NCBI RefSeq assembly: GCF_009363055.1
Contig: NZ_CP045292.1
Location: 2,108,001 to 2,172,000 of the forward strand
DNA length: 64,000 nt
Reading direction: 5' to 3'
Origin: Flavobacterium haoranii
Lineage (GTDB): Bacteria > Bacteroidota > Bacteroidia > Flavobacteriales > Flavobacteriaceae
Under the pieces are notes generated by a model, which worked only from the letters and a program-made list of their open reading frames with translations, was not told the origin of the DNA and did not search any database. The translations under genes were made by a program, and so were the position numbers. Every line of letters begins with the position of its first letter. Position 1 is the stretch's first letter. Shown piece after piece: positions 34,686 through 43,637 of the stretch.

Positions 34686-36125
34686 CTAAAAAAACCAACT
34701 TGCCACAAAAATCGCTGTTAACACACAAATTAAGTCTACTAACAACATCATCCAAAGCGTGTAACGTGTGTCTTTAATATTTACCGAACCAAAGTAAACC
34801 GCAATAACGTAAAACGTGGTTTCGGCACTACACTGAAAAATACAACTTAATCGACCAGCAAAAGAATCAGGTCCGTAAACGCGCATCGCATCAATCATAA
34901 ATCCGCGCGAACCACTCGATGCAAAAGGACGCAACATCGCAACGGGTAACGAATCGATGATTTCTTTATGAACACCTAAATGTGAAAATACAAAAGCCAT
35001 TCCGTGACTGATTAATTCAAATAAACCACTGTTTCTAAATAAAGAAATCGCGACTAACATTCCCATTACATAAGGAAAAATCATGGCTCCGGTTTTTAAG
35101 CCATTGTTAGCCCCAACAACAAAAGTGTCGAATAAATTGGTGTTTTTGGCAATGAATTTCTTCTCGTTTATGAATGAAAAAAGTAATGTAAATCCGATAA
35201 TTGCTAATAATAAAACACCTGATAAATTTGCTGTAAAATAATTTTTACCAATTAAATCTAAAGTGTTCACGTAAAACAACAAACCTATAATAGCTCCAAT
35301 CAATGACATTAATCCTACTAATAAAGAAGCGCTTTTAAAGTTGATACGTTGTTTAATTCCAACCAAAATAAATGCTGCGATAGTTCCTACAAAAGAAGTA
35401 ATAATACAAGGTAACATTACATCAGCTGGATTAGCAGCATTTTCAGCAGCACGATAGCCAATAATTGACGTTGGAATTAACGTTAAACCAGCTGCGTGCA
35501 AACACATAAACATAATTTGTGCATCGCTGGCTTTGTCTTTATCAGGATTAATTTCTTGTAATTTTTCCATCGCTTTTAGCCCGAATGGTGTTGCAGCAGA
35601 ATCTAATCCGAGAAAATTTGCAGCAAAATTCAACGTCATGTAGGAAATGGATTCGTGATTTTTTGGAATGGAAGGAAAGATTTTAGCAAAGGCTGGACTT
35701 AAATAACCTGCCAATTTTTCGGAAGCTCCTGATATAATCAACAATTCCATAATTCCACAGAAGAAAGCTAAATAGGCAATTAATGGGAGTATTAAATCTA
35801 ACAAACTGCTTTTTGCCATAGGTAATAAACCATCTGCTTTTTGAGTTCCGCTGTAGATTTTTACGGTTTGTTTGTTGTAAACATAGGTAGTATCAGCATC
35901 CGAAGTAACTCTATTTACAACAAACTCATTATTTCCAGATACTTTTAAACTGTCTTGTACAAATTGTGGAACTTCGTTTAAGTATTTTTCACTTATTAAT
36001 AGTGGTTCGCCTTGTTTACCATTTAATACATAATCGATAGAATAATATTGATTGGTAAATAATCCTGCGATTACAAAAGTGATAGAACAAACGAATATAA
36101 CGAGCCAAAATCTGCTTAAAACCAT
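34686..36125 (-). CDS. Nucleoside-recognition/spore maturation protein SpmA-SpmB fusion
   Basis: A 479-residue polytopic membrane protein. After an N-terminal helix (residues 8-25) and an extracytoplasmic stretch (about 26-105), two Gate-type halves follow: an SpmA-like half (about 105-300, LNFAANFLGLDSAATPFGLKAM) and an SpmB-like half (about 320-479, NNGLKTGAMIFPYVMGMLVA, then LRPFASSGSRG). Two-gene spmAB of Bacillus is fused here, as in other Bacteroidota. The transported molecule is unknown; sporulation is not implied. Confidence 0.85.
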   Translation of the reverse strand: MVLSRFWLVIFVCSITFVIAGLFTNQYYSIDYVLNGKQGEPLLISEKYLNEVPQFVQDSLKVSGNNEFVVNRVTSDADTTYVYNKQTVKIYSGTQKADGLLPMAKSSLLDLILPLIAYLAFFCGIMELLIISGASEKLAGYLSPAFAKIFPSIPKNHESISYMTLNFAANFLGLDSAATPFGLKAMEKLQEINPDKDKASDAQIMFMCLHAAGLTLIPTSIIGYRAAENAANPADVMLPCIITSFVGTIAAFILVGIKQRINFKSASLLVGLMSLIGAIIGLLFYVNTLDLIGKNYFTANLSGVLLLAIIGFTLLFSFINEKKFIAKNTNLFDTFVVGANNGLKTGAMIFPYVMGMLVAISLFRNSGLFELISHGMAFVFSHLGVHKEIIDSLPVAMLRPFASSGSRGFMIDAMRVYGPDSFAGRLSCIFQCSAETTFYVIAVYFGSVNIKDTRYTLWMMLLVDLICVLTAIFVASWFF

Positions 36126-36171
36126 GTTTCAGTTAGTAGTTTATTGTTAATTGTTTCAAAGATATAAAAAT

Positions 36172-36260
36172 TAGCCCCTATGGCAGCGGCATCCTTTTTG
36201 TTTGTCACACTGAGCTTGTCGAAGTGCAAACTAAAAAGATATAGCGAACAGCGGGAATTG
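36172..36260. repeat. Modular intergenic repeat, copy 2 (inverted)
   Basis: TAGCCCCTATGGCAGCGGCA and AAAAAGATATAGCGAACAGC (then GGGA) form the outer parts, inverted relative to 33827-33910. The apex is different: CACACTGAGCTTGTCGAAGTG. The pair brackets the RAYT pseudogene and the SpmAB gene. Confidence 0.75.
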
Positions 36261-36269
36261 CTTCAAAAA

Positions 36270-36983
36270 TTACACATGCGTAATTTCGTCTTCGATTAAA
36301 ATATCTTCTCTACGGAAACGAAGGAAAATTTGAGCCACGGCAATTACATCTTTTTCGCAATAGGTGATAATGCGATCGATATCCTTGTCAATATAAAAAA
36401 CACGTGCCACTTCGCTTCCATCGATATCGTCTTTTGGTGAAGGAATTCCTAACACTTTTGTTAATAATTTTAAAGAAGTGAAATGTTTATAATCGCCAAA
36501 TTTCCACAATTCTAAAGTATCTAAATGTGGTACTTCCCACGGTTTTTTTCCGAATAAATTCAGTTTATCTGGCAAGGCAACTCCGTGAATTATCATGCGA
36601 CGCGCAATAAACGGAATATCAAATTCTTTAGCATTATGTCCGCATAAAACATGTGCCGCGCCATTGAAATGTTGGTTTAATAAATTGGCGAAATCTTGTA
36701 ATATTTTCTTTTCTTCGCCCCAAAAACTTGTTGTTCTAAAGTTTCGGATATCGGCTTTGTTGGTAAAATACCCTACGGAAATACAAATGATTTTTCCAAA
36801 TTCGGCCCAAATTCCTGCTCTTTCATAAAAATCTTCGGCAGTAACCTCATCGCGACGTTGGTATTGAGTTTTAAGTTCCCAAAGCTTTTTAGTTTCTTCA
36901 TCCATTCCCATATACGAATCGTATTGCGGAACGGTTTCAATATCTAAAAATAGAATGTTGTTGAGTTGAATTTTTTCTATCAT
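36270..36983 (-). CDS. DEDDy-type 3'-5' exonuclease (PolB exonuclease-like)
   Basis: A 237-residue RNase H-fold exonuclease. Exo I is FLDIETVP (residues 13-20), exo II is LCGHNAKEFDIPF near 115-127, and exo III is YCEKDV near 205-210, with the YxxxD form of the DEDDy group. A polymerase domain is absent, so it is a stand-alone nuclease, possibly in DNA repair. It is followed by the modular repeat. Confidence 0.88.
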   Translation of the reverse strand: MIEKIQLNNILFLDIETVPQYDSYMGMDEETKKLWELKTQYQRRDEVTAEDFYERAGIWAEFGKIICISVGYFTNKADIRNFRTTSFWGEEKKILQDFANLLNQHFNGAAHVLCGHNAKEFDIPFIARRMIIHGVALPDKLNLFGKKPWEVPHLDTLELWKFGDYKHFTSLKLLTKVLGIPSPKDDIDGSEVARVFYIDKDIDRIITYCEKDVIAVAQIFLRFRREDILIEDEITHV

Positions 36984-37069
36984 TTGTTTTTTTGTTTATA
37001 GTTGGTGGTTGATTGTTTTTTGTTTTGTTTCAAGTTTCAGGTTAATTTATTCTCTATGATCTATTTTCT

Positions 37070-38239
37070 TTACTCTTGCTTCTTGCCTCTTTCATCCAAC
37101 ATTTTATAAGCTTCATCAACATAAACATACAAATCATTACTATGAGGATCGGTTTCTGTTTGTAAACCTTTAATGTGCCCTAAACGAACAATAATAACAT
37201 CATCTTCGGGAATTACAATTACAAACTGACCTAAGTGCCCACGCATATAATACAATTGTTTACTGCTTACATTATGCAACCACCAACCGTAACCATATTG
37301 TGGACTTTCAGGAAAACGAGGCGTAACACATTTTTTCACAAATTTAGAATCGAGAAGTTGTTGTCCGTTCCATTTACCATTTTGTTTCATTAGCTTTCCA
37401 AATCGAGCAAAATCGCGTGCATTACTTGCAATACAGCAATACGCTTTTTCGATACCGTCCGGTTCGTGGTCTAATTGCCAAAGTGCTTCATTTTCGGCGC
37501 CCATTGGTTGCCAAAAGTTTTTTGAAACATAATCAGATAAATATTCTCCCGTTGCTTTTTCAATACACATTGCTAATAATTGTGTTGCACCACTTAAATA
37601 ACTAAATGATTGTCCGGGTTTATCTTTTACTTCTAAGCCAAGAATTACTTTCTTTAAATCATCATCAAAATACGCTCGCGTTACAATTGAAAAAGGACTG
37701 TAATAACGTTCGTCCCAACTTAATCCTGAAGCCATTGAAGACAAATCACCAACAGTAACTTCTTTTGCAAATTCTCCTTTTAATTCTGGAAAAAAATCAA
37801 CAACTTTTTGGTCTAAACTTTTAATTTTTCCTTCCATTATGGCTTTTCCTAAAGCAAGCGTAACAACACTTTTCGCCATTGAAAAAGAGTTTGATTTTGA
37901 ATCTTTTCCGTAACCATCGAAATAGCTTTCGTGCCAAATGCTGTCATTCTTGATGATTAAATAAGCTACCGTTTGTAATTCTTTATGTGTTTGTTCTAAA
38001 ACTTCAGTAGCAGGAACCGAATTGTAATCTTTTGCAATTGCCCAAGGTTGCGCAGTCCTTTTTTTAATTTCTCGATTAGGAAAATGTGTATAATCATCTA
38101 GAAAAGCCGTTGTATGTCCGCGAAAGTAAATGGTTCGTACCGCTCTTATTAAATAATCGACATCGAAAATATACATTAGAATTATGATTGAAACTAATAG
38201 TATAGCCAACCATTTAAAGAAGTTTTTTAGAAATCTCAT
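37070..38239 (-). CDS. Serine hydrolase of the beta-lactamase/class C PBP family
   Basis: The product is 389 residues from the ATG at 38239; a further upstream in-frame ATG (38269) gives an extra, less likely 10 residues. An N-terminal transmembrane helix (about 5-25) anchors it facing the periplasm. The catalytic SxxK is FSMAK, the second motif is probably YLS in SFSYLSGATQ, and the third is HLG in RGHLGQ. Relatives include esterases, D-alanyl-D-alanine peptidases and beta-lactamases; substrate cannot be told. Confidence 0.87.
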   Translation of the reverse strand: MRFLKNFFKWLAILLVSIIILMYIFDVDYLIRAVRTIYFRGHTTAFLDDYTHFPNREIKKRTAQPWAIAKDYNSVPATEVLEQTHKELQTVAYLIIKNDSIWHESYFDGYGKDSKSNSFSMAKSVVTLALGKAIMEGKIKSLDQKVVDFFPELKGEFAKEVTVGDLSSMASGLSWDERYYSPFSIVTRAYFDDDLKKVILGLEVKDKPGQSFSYLSGATQLLAMCIEKATGEYLSDYVSKNFWQPMGAENEALWQLDHEPDGIEKAYCCIASNARDFARFGKLMKQNGKWNGQQLLDSKFVKKCVTPRFPESPQYGYGWWLHNVSSKQLYYMRGHLGQFVIVIPEDDVIIVRLGHIKGLQTETDPHSNDLYVYVDEAYKMLDERGKKQE

Positions 38240-38303
38240 GGCGTTGTTTTTAATTAAAACTGATTGCACTAATTTATAAAAAAATACAAGCGAATTAAAC
38301 CTA

Positions 38304-38774
38304 TTAAAACAAAGTTTGTTGTTTTTCGCCTTTTTCGTGTTCTAACAACCATTGTTTGCGCCATAAACCACCGGCGTAACCTGTTAAAGAACCATCGGAA
38401 CCAATAACTCTATGACATGGTACAACAATCCAAAGTGGATTTTTTCCATTAGCAGATGCAACAGCACGAATAGCTTTTACATCGCCTAGTTTTTTAGAAA
38501 GATCGAGATAAGATGTAGTTTTTCCATAAGGGATTTTTAGAAGTTCTTGCCAAACTTTCTTTTGAAAGTCGGTTCCTTTTGGATTTAATTTAAATGTAAA
38601 TTCTTTACGAATACCATTAAAATATTCTTCCAACTCGATTACTGCTTGTTTAAAATTAATAGGTATTTGTTCTGTAATAGTCTCTTCATAACCTACAGAA
38701 ATTTCGGAAATTCCATTTTCATCTCCTGATATTTTTGTTATTCCTAATGGCGAATCTATATAAATTGATTTCAT
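38304..38774 (-). CDS. ogt: Methylated-DNA-protein-cysteine methyltransferase
   Basis: It repairs O6-alkylguanine by moving the alkyl group to its own cysteine. The product is 156 residues from the ATG at 38774 (MKSIYIDSPLG). The longer frame start at 38801 lies inside the terminator of the upstream gene and is rejected. The active site is VVPCHRVIGSDG, and the helix-turn-helix segment IRAVASANGKNPLW precedes it. The N-terminal Ada regulatory domain is absent. Confidence 0.94.
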   Translation of the reverse strand: MKSIYIDSPLGITKISGDENGISEISVGYEETITEQIPINFKQAVIELEEYFNGIRKEFTFKLNPKGTDFQKKVWQELLKIPYGKTTSYLDLSKKLGDVKAIRAVASANGKNPLWIVVPCHRVIGSDGSLTGYAGGLWRKQWLLEHEKGEKQQTLF

Positions 38775-38782
38775 TTTATAAA

Positions 38783-38820
38783 AATAAAAAAACCACCTCA
38801 ATAAAATGAGATGGTTTTAA
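38783..38820 (-). terminator. Terminator after the DUF1573 gene
   Basis: On the minus strand AAACCATCTCA pairs with TGAGGTGGTTT (one G-U) around a 6-base loop, followed by TTTTATTTTT. It separates the DUF1573 gene from ogt and fixes the ogt start downstream of it. Confidence 0.85.
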
Positions 38821-38844
38821 TAAGATTAAAAAAGTTGTTTGGAA

Positions 38845-39315
38845 TTATTTTAACAAAATAGATTTTTCTTCTTCTTGGTTTTTAACTTTACCTTTAATGA
38901 TTAACACTTTTGGAGCAGCACCTTCTTCGTTAGTAGTAACTGTTACTGTTTTGTGGAAGTTTCCTGGAGCAGCAGCGTTGTAAGTTGCCATAACTGTTCC
39001 TTTTTCACCTGGTTTTACAGGAGTTTTAGTGTAGTTAGTTGCTGTACAACCACAAGAAGGTTTTACATTTGTTAATAATACAGTTTGTTTTGTAGTGTTT
39101 GTAAATGTAAACTCATAAGAAACTGGTTTACCTTTTTCAATTTCACCAAAATCATGTGTATCATCAGCCCATTTTAAATCAGATTGTTTAGTTTGAGCTT
39201 GTGCAGTTTCTATAGCTGCTTTTTTTGTGTCTAATGTAGGCTTCTTCTCTACACTTTGAGCGAAAGATAACGCAGAAACAAAAACTGCTACTAATGATAA
39301 TTTTAATGCTTTCAT
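38845..39315 (-). CDS. Secreted DUF1573-domain protein
   Basis: A 156-residue protein with a signal peptide (residues 1-19, cleavage after SFA). The DUF1573 domain spans about 50-145, with DFGEIEKGKPVSYEF and LLTNVKPSCGCTATNYTKTP; the Cys-Gly-Cys in SCGCT is typical of the family. It is an immunoglobulin-like periplasmic or surface domain of unknown role. A -7-like TAAATTTG box lies on the minus strand at 39361-39354. Confidence 0.9.
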   Translation of the reverse strand: MKALKLSLVAVFVSALSFAQSVEKKPTLDTKKAAIETAQAQTKQSDLKWADDTHDFGEIEKGKPVSYEFTFTNTTKQTVLLTNVKPSCGCTATNYTKTPVKPGEKGTVMATYNAAAPGNFHKTVTVTTNEEGAAPKVLIIKGKVKNQEEEKSILLK

Positions 39316-39428
39316 ACCTTTATTGTTTTAAGTTATTTTTATTTTTGGTTTAACAAATTTAAAAACTAATTTTAGTATTGTTGTTAAGCATAATTTAATT
39401 GTTGTTAACGACTTGTTAATGATGTAAA

Positions 39429-40700
39429 ATGAAATTGAAAAGAATTAATGTTTTAGTAGTTATTGGTTTACTAGCAATTGTTGGGGTAATTATCATGCAA
39501 TTGTTTTTACTAAATCAGGCTTATAGTTTTGAAAAGAAAGATGTAGAAGATAAAATTCATTTTGCTTTACAAGATGTTGTTGAAAAAATATATGCCGATA
39601 ATCATTCTACTTTACCAATTACTAATCAAATAAAAAAAGTTTCAGACAACTATTATATAGTAAATGTAGACGATGTTTTTGAAAACAACATTTTAGAACA
39701 TTACTTAAAAACTGAATTTGAAAAAGTAAAACTCGAACAAGATTTCGAATATGCTATTTATAATTGTGGAACAGACGATATGATTTATGGAAATTATATT
39801 GCCGCTGATGGTAAACCCGAAAAAAAATGCGAAGACTGTTTTACAAAAAATGAAGAATTAATTTATTACTTCGCCATTCGTTTTCCTAATTTAAAACAAA
39901 GTTACTTTAGTAGCTTAAAACAATATTGGGCATTTACAGTTGTGTTATTCTTTGTTTTAATCATTTATGTTTATTCGGTTTTTTTATTACTGAAGCAAAA
40001 AAGATATACCGAATTACAACACGATTTCATAAATAATATGACGCATGAGTTTAAAACACCATTATCCTCAATTCTAATTGCTTCAAATTATGCAAATACT
40101 CAGAAAGAAATTTCTGAAAATAAAAAACTAAGTAAATACATCCAAATTATTATCGATCAAAGTAATAAACTCAACCAACATATAGAACAAATTCTTTCGG
40201 TTGCCAAAACAGATAGTCACCAAATTCAATTAAAAAAATCGCCCGTAGAAGTTGTTAAAACTATCGATTTAATTATTGAAAATTGCAAACTAAAACATAA
40301 TACTGAGTTTGATGTTCACAATTCAATTCAAGAAAATGTAACAATTACCGCCGATTCTTTTCATTTCTATAATCTTTTATTTAATTTATTTGAAAACGCC
40401 ATTAAATATGGAAATAACAATATAGTAATAAAAGTTTCTTTGATAGAGAATGTAAAATATTTTTCACTTATTATTACCGATAATGGTCCTGGAATTCCAG
40501 AAAAAGATTTGCCTTTTATTTTCGATAAATTTTATCGCGTAAGTAGAAAAGACAATGAAGAAATAGAAGGATTTGGTATTGGGCTAGCCTATGTTAAAAA
40601 AATATGCGAACTTCACCATTGGAAAATAAAAGTAAAAAACGGAACTATAGGTTTAGAAACTGAAATTAAAATTCCTAAAAAAGATTTACACTATGTCTAA
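39429..40700 (+). CDS. Sensor histidine kinase
   Basis: A 423-residue inner-membrane kinase. Transmembrane helices at about 7-29 and 163-187 bound a periplasmic sensor of roughly 130 residues with cysteines in YNCGTDD and KCEDC. HisKA has the phospho-acceptor in NNMTHEFKTPLSS, and HATPase_c has DNGPGIPEKD and GFGIGLAYV. No HAMP domain is obvious between the second helix and HisKA. It overlaps the response-regulator gene by 8 bases. The signal is unknown. Confidence 0.94.
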   Translation: MKLKRINVLVVIGLLAIVGVIIMQLFLLNQAYSFEKKDVEDKIHFALQDVVEKIYADNHSTLPITNQIKKVSDNYYIVNVDDVFENNILEHYLKTEFEKVKLEQDFEYAIYNCGTDDMIYGNYIAADGKPEKKCEDCFTKNEELIYYFAIRFPNLKQSYFSSLKQYWAFTVVLFFVLIIYVYSVFLLLKQKRYTELQHDFINNMTHEFKTPLSSILIASNYANTQKEISENKKLSKYIQIIIDQSNKLNQHIEQILSVAKTDSHQIQLKKSPVEVVKTIDLIIENCKLKHNTEFDVHNSIQENVTITADSFHFYNLLFNLFENAIKYGNNNIVIKVSLIENVKYFSLIITDNGPGIPEKDLPFIFDKFYRVSRKDNEEIEGFGIGLAYVKKICELHHWKIKVKNGTIGLETEIKIPKKDLHYV

Positions 40701-41376
40701 AAAAAGAATTCTTTACGTAGAAGACGACGAAACATTAGCTTTTTTAACCGCCGATAATTTAGAACAACATTTTGATGTTACACATGTAAGCAATGGAAAA
40801 GAAGCCTTTGAATTGTTTTGTAAAGAAAATTTCGATTTATGTGTATTAGACATAATGTTACCCGATATGGATGGCTTTGAGATTGCACAAGAAATAAGAA
40901 ATAGAAACGAAGAAATTCCTATTATTTTTATTTCTGCAAAAACCATGAAAGAAGATCGCATAAAAGGTTTACGTTTAGGTGCCGATGATTATTTGGTAAA
41001 ACCTTACTCTATTGAAGAACTCATTTTAAAAATCGAAATATTTTTAAATCGTAGTCAGAAAAAAGTTGAAAAATCGAACAAAAATCATACTATTGGAACG
41101 TTTACTTTTGAACCAACCAACTATTCTTTAAAAAACGAAACCCAACAAATAACCTTAACCGAACGCGAAGCGACTTTACTGAATTTATTTGTAGAAAATA
41201 AAAATACGGTTTTAAAAAGAGAGAAAATACTAACCGAACTATGGGGAAACGATGATTATTTCTCTGGCAGAAGTTTAGATGTTTTTATCTCGCGTTTGCG
41301 CAAAATTTTTAAAGATGAAACCCACGTTCGAATTGAAAATATTCCGCGCGTAGGTTTCAAATTAGTAATTGAATAA
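40693..41376 (+). CDS. OmpR-type response regulator
   Basis: A 227-residue regulator with a receiver domain (phospho-acceptor D in CVLDIMLPDMDG near residue 53, conserved K in DDYLVKPYS) and a C-terminal winged helix (ITLTEREATLLNLF, then RKIFKDETHVRIENIPRVGFKL). It is the partner of the overlapping kinase gene. It converges on a cytochrome c gene with only 7 bases between stops. Confidence 0.95.
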   Translation: MSKKRILYVEDDETLAFLTADNLEQHFDVTHVSNGKEAFELFCKENFDLCVLDIMLPDMDGFEIAQEIRNRNEEIPIIFISAKTMKEDRIKGLRLGADDYLVKPYSIEELILKIEIFLNRSQKKVEKSNKNHTIGTFTFEPTNYSLKNETQQITLTEREATLLNLFVENKNTVLKREKILTELWGNDDYFSGRSLDVFISRLRKIFKDETHVRIENIPRVGFKLVIE

Positions 41377-41383
41377 ATGTCTA

Positions 41384-41791
41384 TTAAAAACTTTTAATAT
41401 AAGCTTCTAAAGAAGCTAATTCTTCATCGGTCATATTTTTAGTAATAGCAAAATTAGCTTTCATTACTTCAAACTGAGAAGGATCTACAATTGGTTCTGC
41501 TTCTCCTTTTAAAAAGGTAATAATATTGCCGTTTTTTTCGGTATATATTTTTGAAATTTCTTTTAAGCTAGGCCCAATTACTTTATTTTCAGGTTGATGA
41601 CATGCCGAACAAGTTCCTTTTCCTTCAAATAATTTTTGTCCTTCTTCTACTAATGGATTTACGTCTTTAACCGATTCCTCTGTTACCGAAACTGATTCTA
41701 CTTCTTTTGATTTTCCAAATGGCTCTTCTTCTTTTTTGCCTCCGCAACTTACTAAAACTAAAATCGCCAAACTAAAAACTAATTTTTTCAT
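41384..41791 (-). CDS. Cytochrome c lipoprotein
   Basis: A 135-residue single-heme cytochrome. The signal peptide ends at lipobox LVSC (C16), followed by a Glu/Lys-rich linker. The heme site is CSACH near residues 59-63, and the distal methionine is probably in FEVMKANF. As a lipoprotein it is anchored to a membrane on the periplasmic side. Its redox partner is unknown. Confidence 0.9.
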   Translation of the reverse strand: MKKLVFSLAILVLVSCGGKKEEEPFGKSKEVESVSVTEESVKDVNPLVEEGQKLFEGKGTCSACHQPENKVIGPSLKEISKIYTEKNGNIITFLKGEAEPIVDPSQFEVMKANFAITKNMTDEELASLEAYIKSF

Positions 41792-41830
41792 TATTTAAAA
41801 TTTATTTAGATGTAACAACACTTATCAAAT

Positions 41831-41923
41831 CGTCAATTCGAGTATTTTTTGATTTCAAAAAAATTATCGAGAATAGATTTAATTTTTCTTTGTTCTCGAT
41901 ACACTTCGCTACTCGAACTGACG
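41831..41923. repeat. Nested inverted repeat upstream of the HU-CCDC81 gene
   Basis: Outer arms CGTCAATTCGAGTA and TACTCGAACTGACG pair with one mismatch; inner arms ATCGAGAA and TTCTCGAT pair perfectly. It can form a long two-stage hairpin. Sequences of this type are, from memory, dispersed in flavobacterial intergenic regions. The 271-base region 41792-42062 holds nothing else supported. Confidence 0.7.
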
Positions 41924-42062
41924 AAAAAAAGAAACTTTCCAAAGATATTATCTTTATTGAAATCTATTGGTGACAAATGTCACATTTATCAAAATTGCGA
42001 ATTGTTAATAAATATTGTTGATAAAATTTTGCAGAACTTATTGTTTCATTAATTTTGTCTTT

Positions 42063-43010
42063 ATGATGTTAGAAAAATACATATCCGATTTACTATATCG
42101 CTATCAGTGTGTTACAGTTCCTGGCTTTGGTGCTTTTATTACCGAAAATGTTTCGGCACAAATAAATGGAAGCGCTGCTACATTTTTACCACCAAGAAAA
42201 GTAATTACTTTTAATGCAAACATTAAAAACAACGATGGTTTGTTAGCAAATCATGTAGCTTCTAATGAAAATGTAAGCTTCGAGGTGGCTTTAAACAAAA
42301 TTCAAGTTGAAGTTACAAATTGGATTGCCGAATTAAATCAGCGTAACACCATTACATTAAAAAATATTGGTGCTATTGCTACAATTGGAGATGAAAAAAC
42401 TTGGGTTTTTGAACCTTCAAATACGACTAATTTCTTAGTGAGTTCTTTTGGTTTAAACCAATTAGTTTCACCTGAAATTAAGCGTGAAGTAATTGTTTTT
42501 GAACCTAAGTTAACTGAAGTTGTAATAGAAAACGAACCTATTTCAATTGCTCCCATTCCTGAAATTAAAAGAGATTATTCTTATTTAAAATACGCTGCTT
42601 CTTTTGCATTGTTTGTTACTGTTGGTTTATTTAGCTATAAGTTCTACAACGATGACCAAGTAGCGAAACAAACTTTATTAGTTCAAAAAAATGTACAAAA
42701 TAAAGTACACGAGCAAATTCAACAAGCTACATTTTTTATTGAAACTCCAAATGTTGCTGTGGAATTACCAATTACTGAAGAAAAGTTGCCTTATCATTTA
42801 ATTGCTGGTGCTTTTAGAAGTGATGAAAATGCTGATAAAGCAGTAAACTTACTAGTTGCTCAAGGTTATAAATCGGAAAAATTACCAATTAATAAATATG
42901 GTTTAATTCCTGTAACCTATGGAAGTTTCAAATCGCTAGAAGAAGCTCAAGTAGAAAAACAAAAGATAAGACAAGAAACCAACACTGATGCTTGGTTATT
43001 GATAGAATAA
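42063..43010 (+). CDS. HU-CCDC81 and SPOR domain protein
   Basis: A 315-residue protein from the ATG at 42063; the longer frame start is rejected because MMLEKYISDLLYRYQCVTVPGFGAF is the usual N-terminus (first 20: MMLEKYISDLLYRYQCVTVP). Two HU-CCDC81 domains span about 1-125. A transmembrane helix lies near 180-200. A C-terminal SPOR domain (about 240-315, YHLIAGAFRSDENADKAVN) should bind denuded glycan strands at the septum. A role in division or envelope-chromosome linkage is inference. Confidence 0.88.
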   Translation: MMLEKYISDLLYRYQCVTVPGFGAFITENVSAQINGSAATFLPPRKVITFNANIKNNDGLLANHVASNENVSFEVALNKIQVEVTNWIAELNQRNTITLKNIGAIATIGDEKTWVFEPSNTTNFLVSSFGLNQLVSPEIKREVIVFEPKLTEVVIENEPISIAPIPEIKRDYSYLKYAASFALFVTVGLFSYKFYNDDQVAKQTLLVQKNVQNKVHEQIQQATFFIETPNVAVELPITEEKLPYHLIAGAFRSDENADKAVNLLVAQGYKSEKLPINKYGLIPVTYGSFKSLEEAQVEKQKIRQETNTDAWLLIE

Positions 43011-43012
43011 AG

Positions 43013-43036
43013 AATCCCAATTTTTGGGATTTTTTT
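43013..43036 (+). terminator. Terminator after the HU-CCDC81/SPOR gene
   Basis: AATCCCAA pairs with TTGGGATT around TTT, followed by TTTTT. It sits 2 bases after the stop codon. Confidence 0.8.
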
Positions 43037-43063
43037 ATGTCTAATTTTTAAAAAGGCTTTTTT

Positions 43064-43071
43064 TATCTTTG
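43064..43071 (+). promoter_or_regulatory. -7 promoter element of the acyl-CoA thioesterase gene
   Basis: TATCTTTG matches TAnnTTTG, 17 bases before the ATG at 43089. With a transcription start near 43078 the TTG at 43080 would have almost no leader, which favours the ATG start. The -33 element is poor. Confidence 0.45.
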
Positions 43072-43088
43072 CATAAAACTTGAAAACA

Positions 43089-43598
43089 ATGCAACCAAAA
43101 TTTCCTTCCGACTCTTTAACTGTTTTAACCGACTTAGTATTACCAGGAGAAACAAATCCATTGAACAACCTTTTTGGTGGTGAATTATTAGCACGTATGG
43201 ACAGAGCTGCAAGTATTACGGCTCGTAGACATTCACGCAGAGTTTGTGTTACAGCATCTGTAAATCACGTGGCTTTTAATAGAGCCATTCCACTAGGAAG
43301 CGTAGTTACTGTAGAATCTAAAGTTTCTAGAACTTTCAATTCTTCAATGGAAATTTATATCGATGTTTGGATTGAAGATCGCGAATCAGGAATCAAAAAT
43401 AAAGCAAACGAAGGTATTTATACTTTTGTAGCGGTAGATGAAACAGGAAGACCTGTTGCAGTTCCACCAATTGAACCACAAACCGATTTAGAAAAAGAAC
43501 GTTTTGCGGCAGCTTTAAGAAGAAAACAACTAAGTTTAGTTTTAGCTGGCAAAATGAAAGCTAGTGAAGCTACAGAATTAAAAGCTTTGTTTGCGTAA
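43089..43598 (+). CDS. Acyl-CoA thioesterase (hotdog fold)
   Basis: A 169-residue single hotdog-domain hydrolase of the YciA/BACH type. Family landmarks are NNLFGGELLARMDRAASI and VTASVNHVAFNRAI. An in-frame TTG at 43080 would add three residues; the ATG fits the promoter better. Substrate chain length is unknown. Confidence 0.9.
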   Translation: MQPKFPSDSLTVLTDLVLPGETNPLNNLFGGELLARMDRAASITARRHSRRVCVTASVNHVAFNRAIPLGSVVTVESKVSRTFNSSMEIYIDVWIEDRESGIKNKANEGIYTFVAVDETGRPVAVPPIEPQTDLEKERFAAALRRKQLSLVLAGKMKASEATELKALFA

Positions 43599-43607
43599 AT
43601 ATTCATA

Positions 43608-43637
43608 AAAAAGACAAGTTTTAAACTTGTCTTTTTT
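43608..43637. terminator. Bidirectional terminator
   Basis: AAAGACAAGT and ACTTGTCTTT arms around TTTA, with A-run upstream and T-run downstream, lie between the thioesterase gene and the convergent membrane protein gene. Confidence 0.85.

Noticed and set aside
38775..38801. Longer start for the methyltransferase gene (MRWFFYFYK)
   Set aside because: These codons lie within the terminator hairpin of the upstream DUF1573 gene; the ATG at 38774 fits the family N-terminus.
41849..42052. 67-residue open frame between cytochrome c and the HU-CCDC81 gene
   Set aside because: It lies largely in the nested hairpin repeat at 41831-41923, has no family features, and continues into the promoter region of the next gene.
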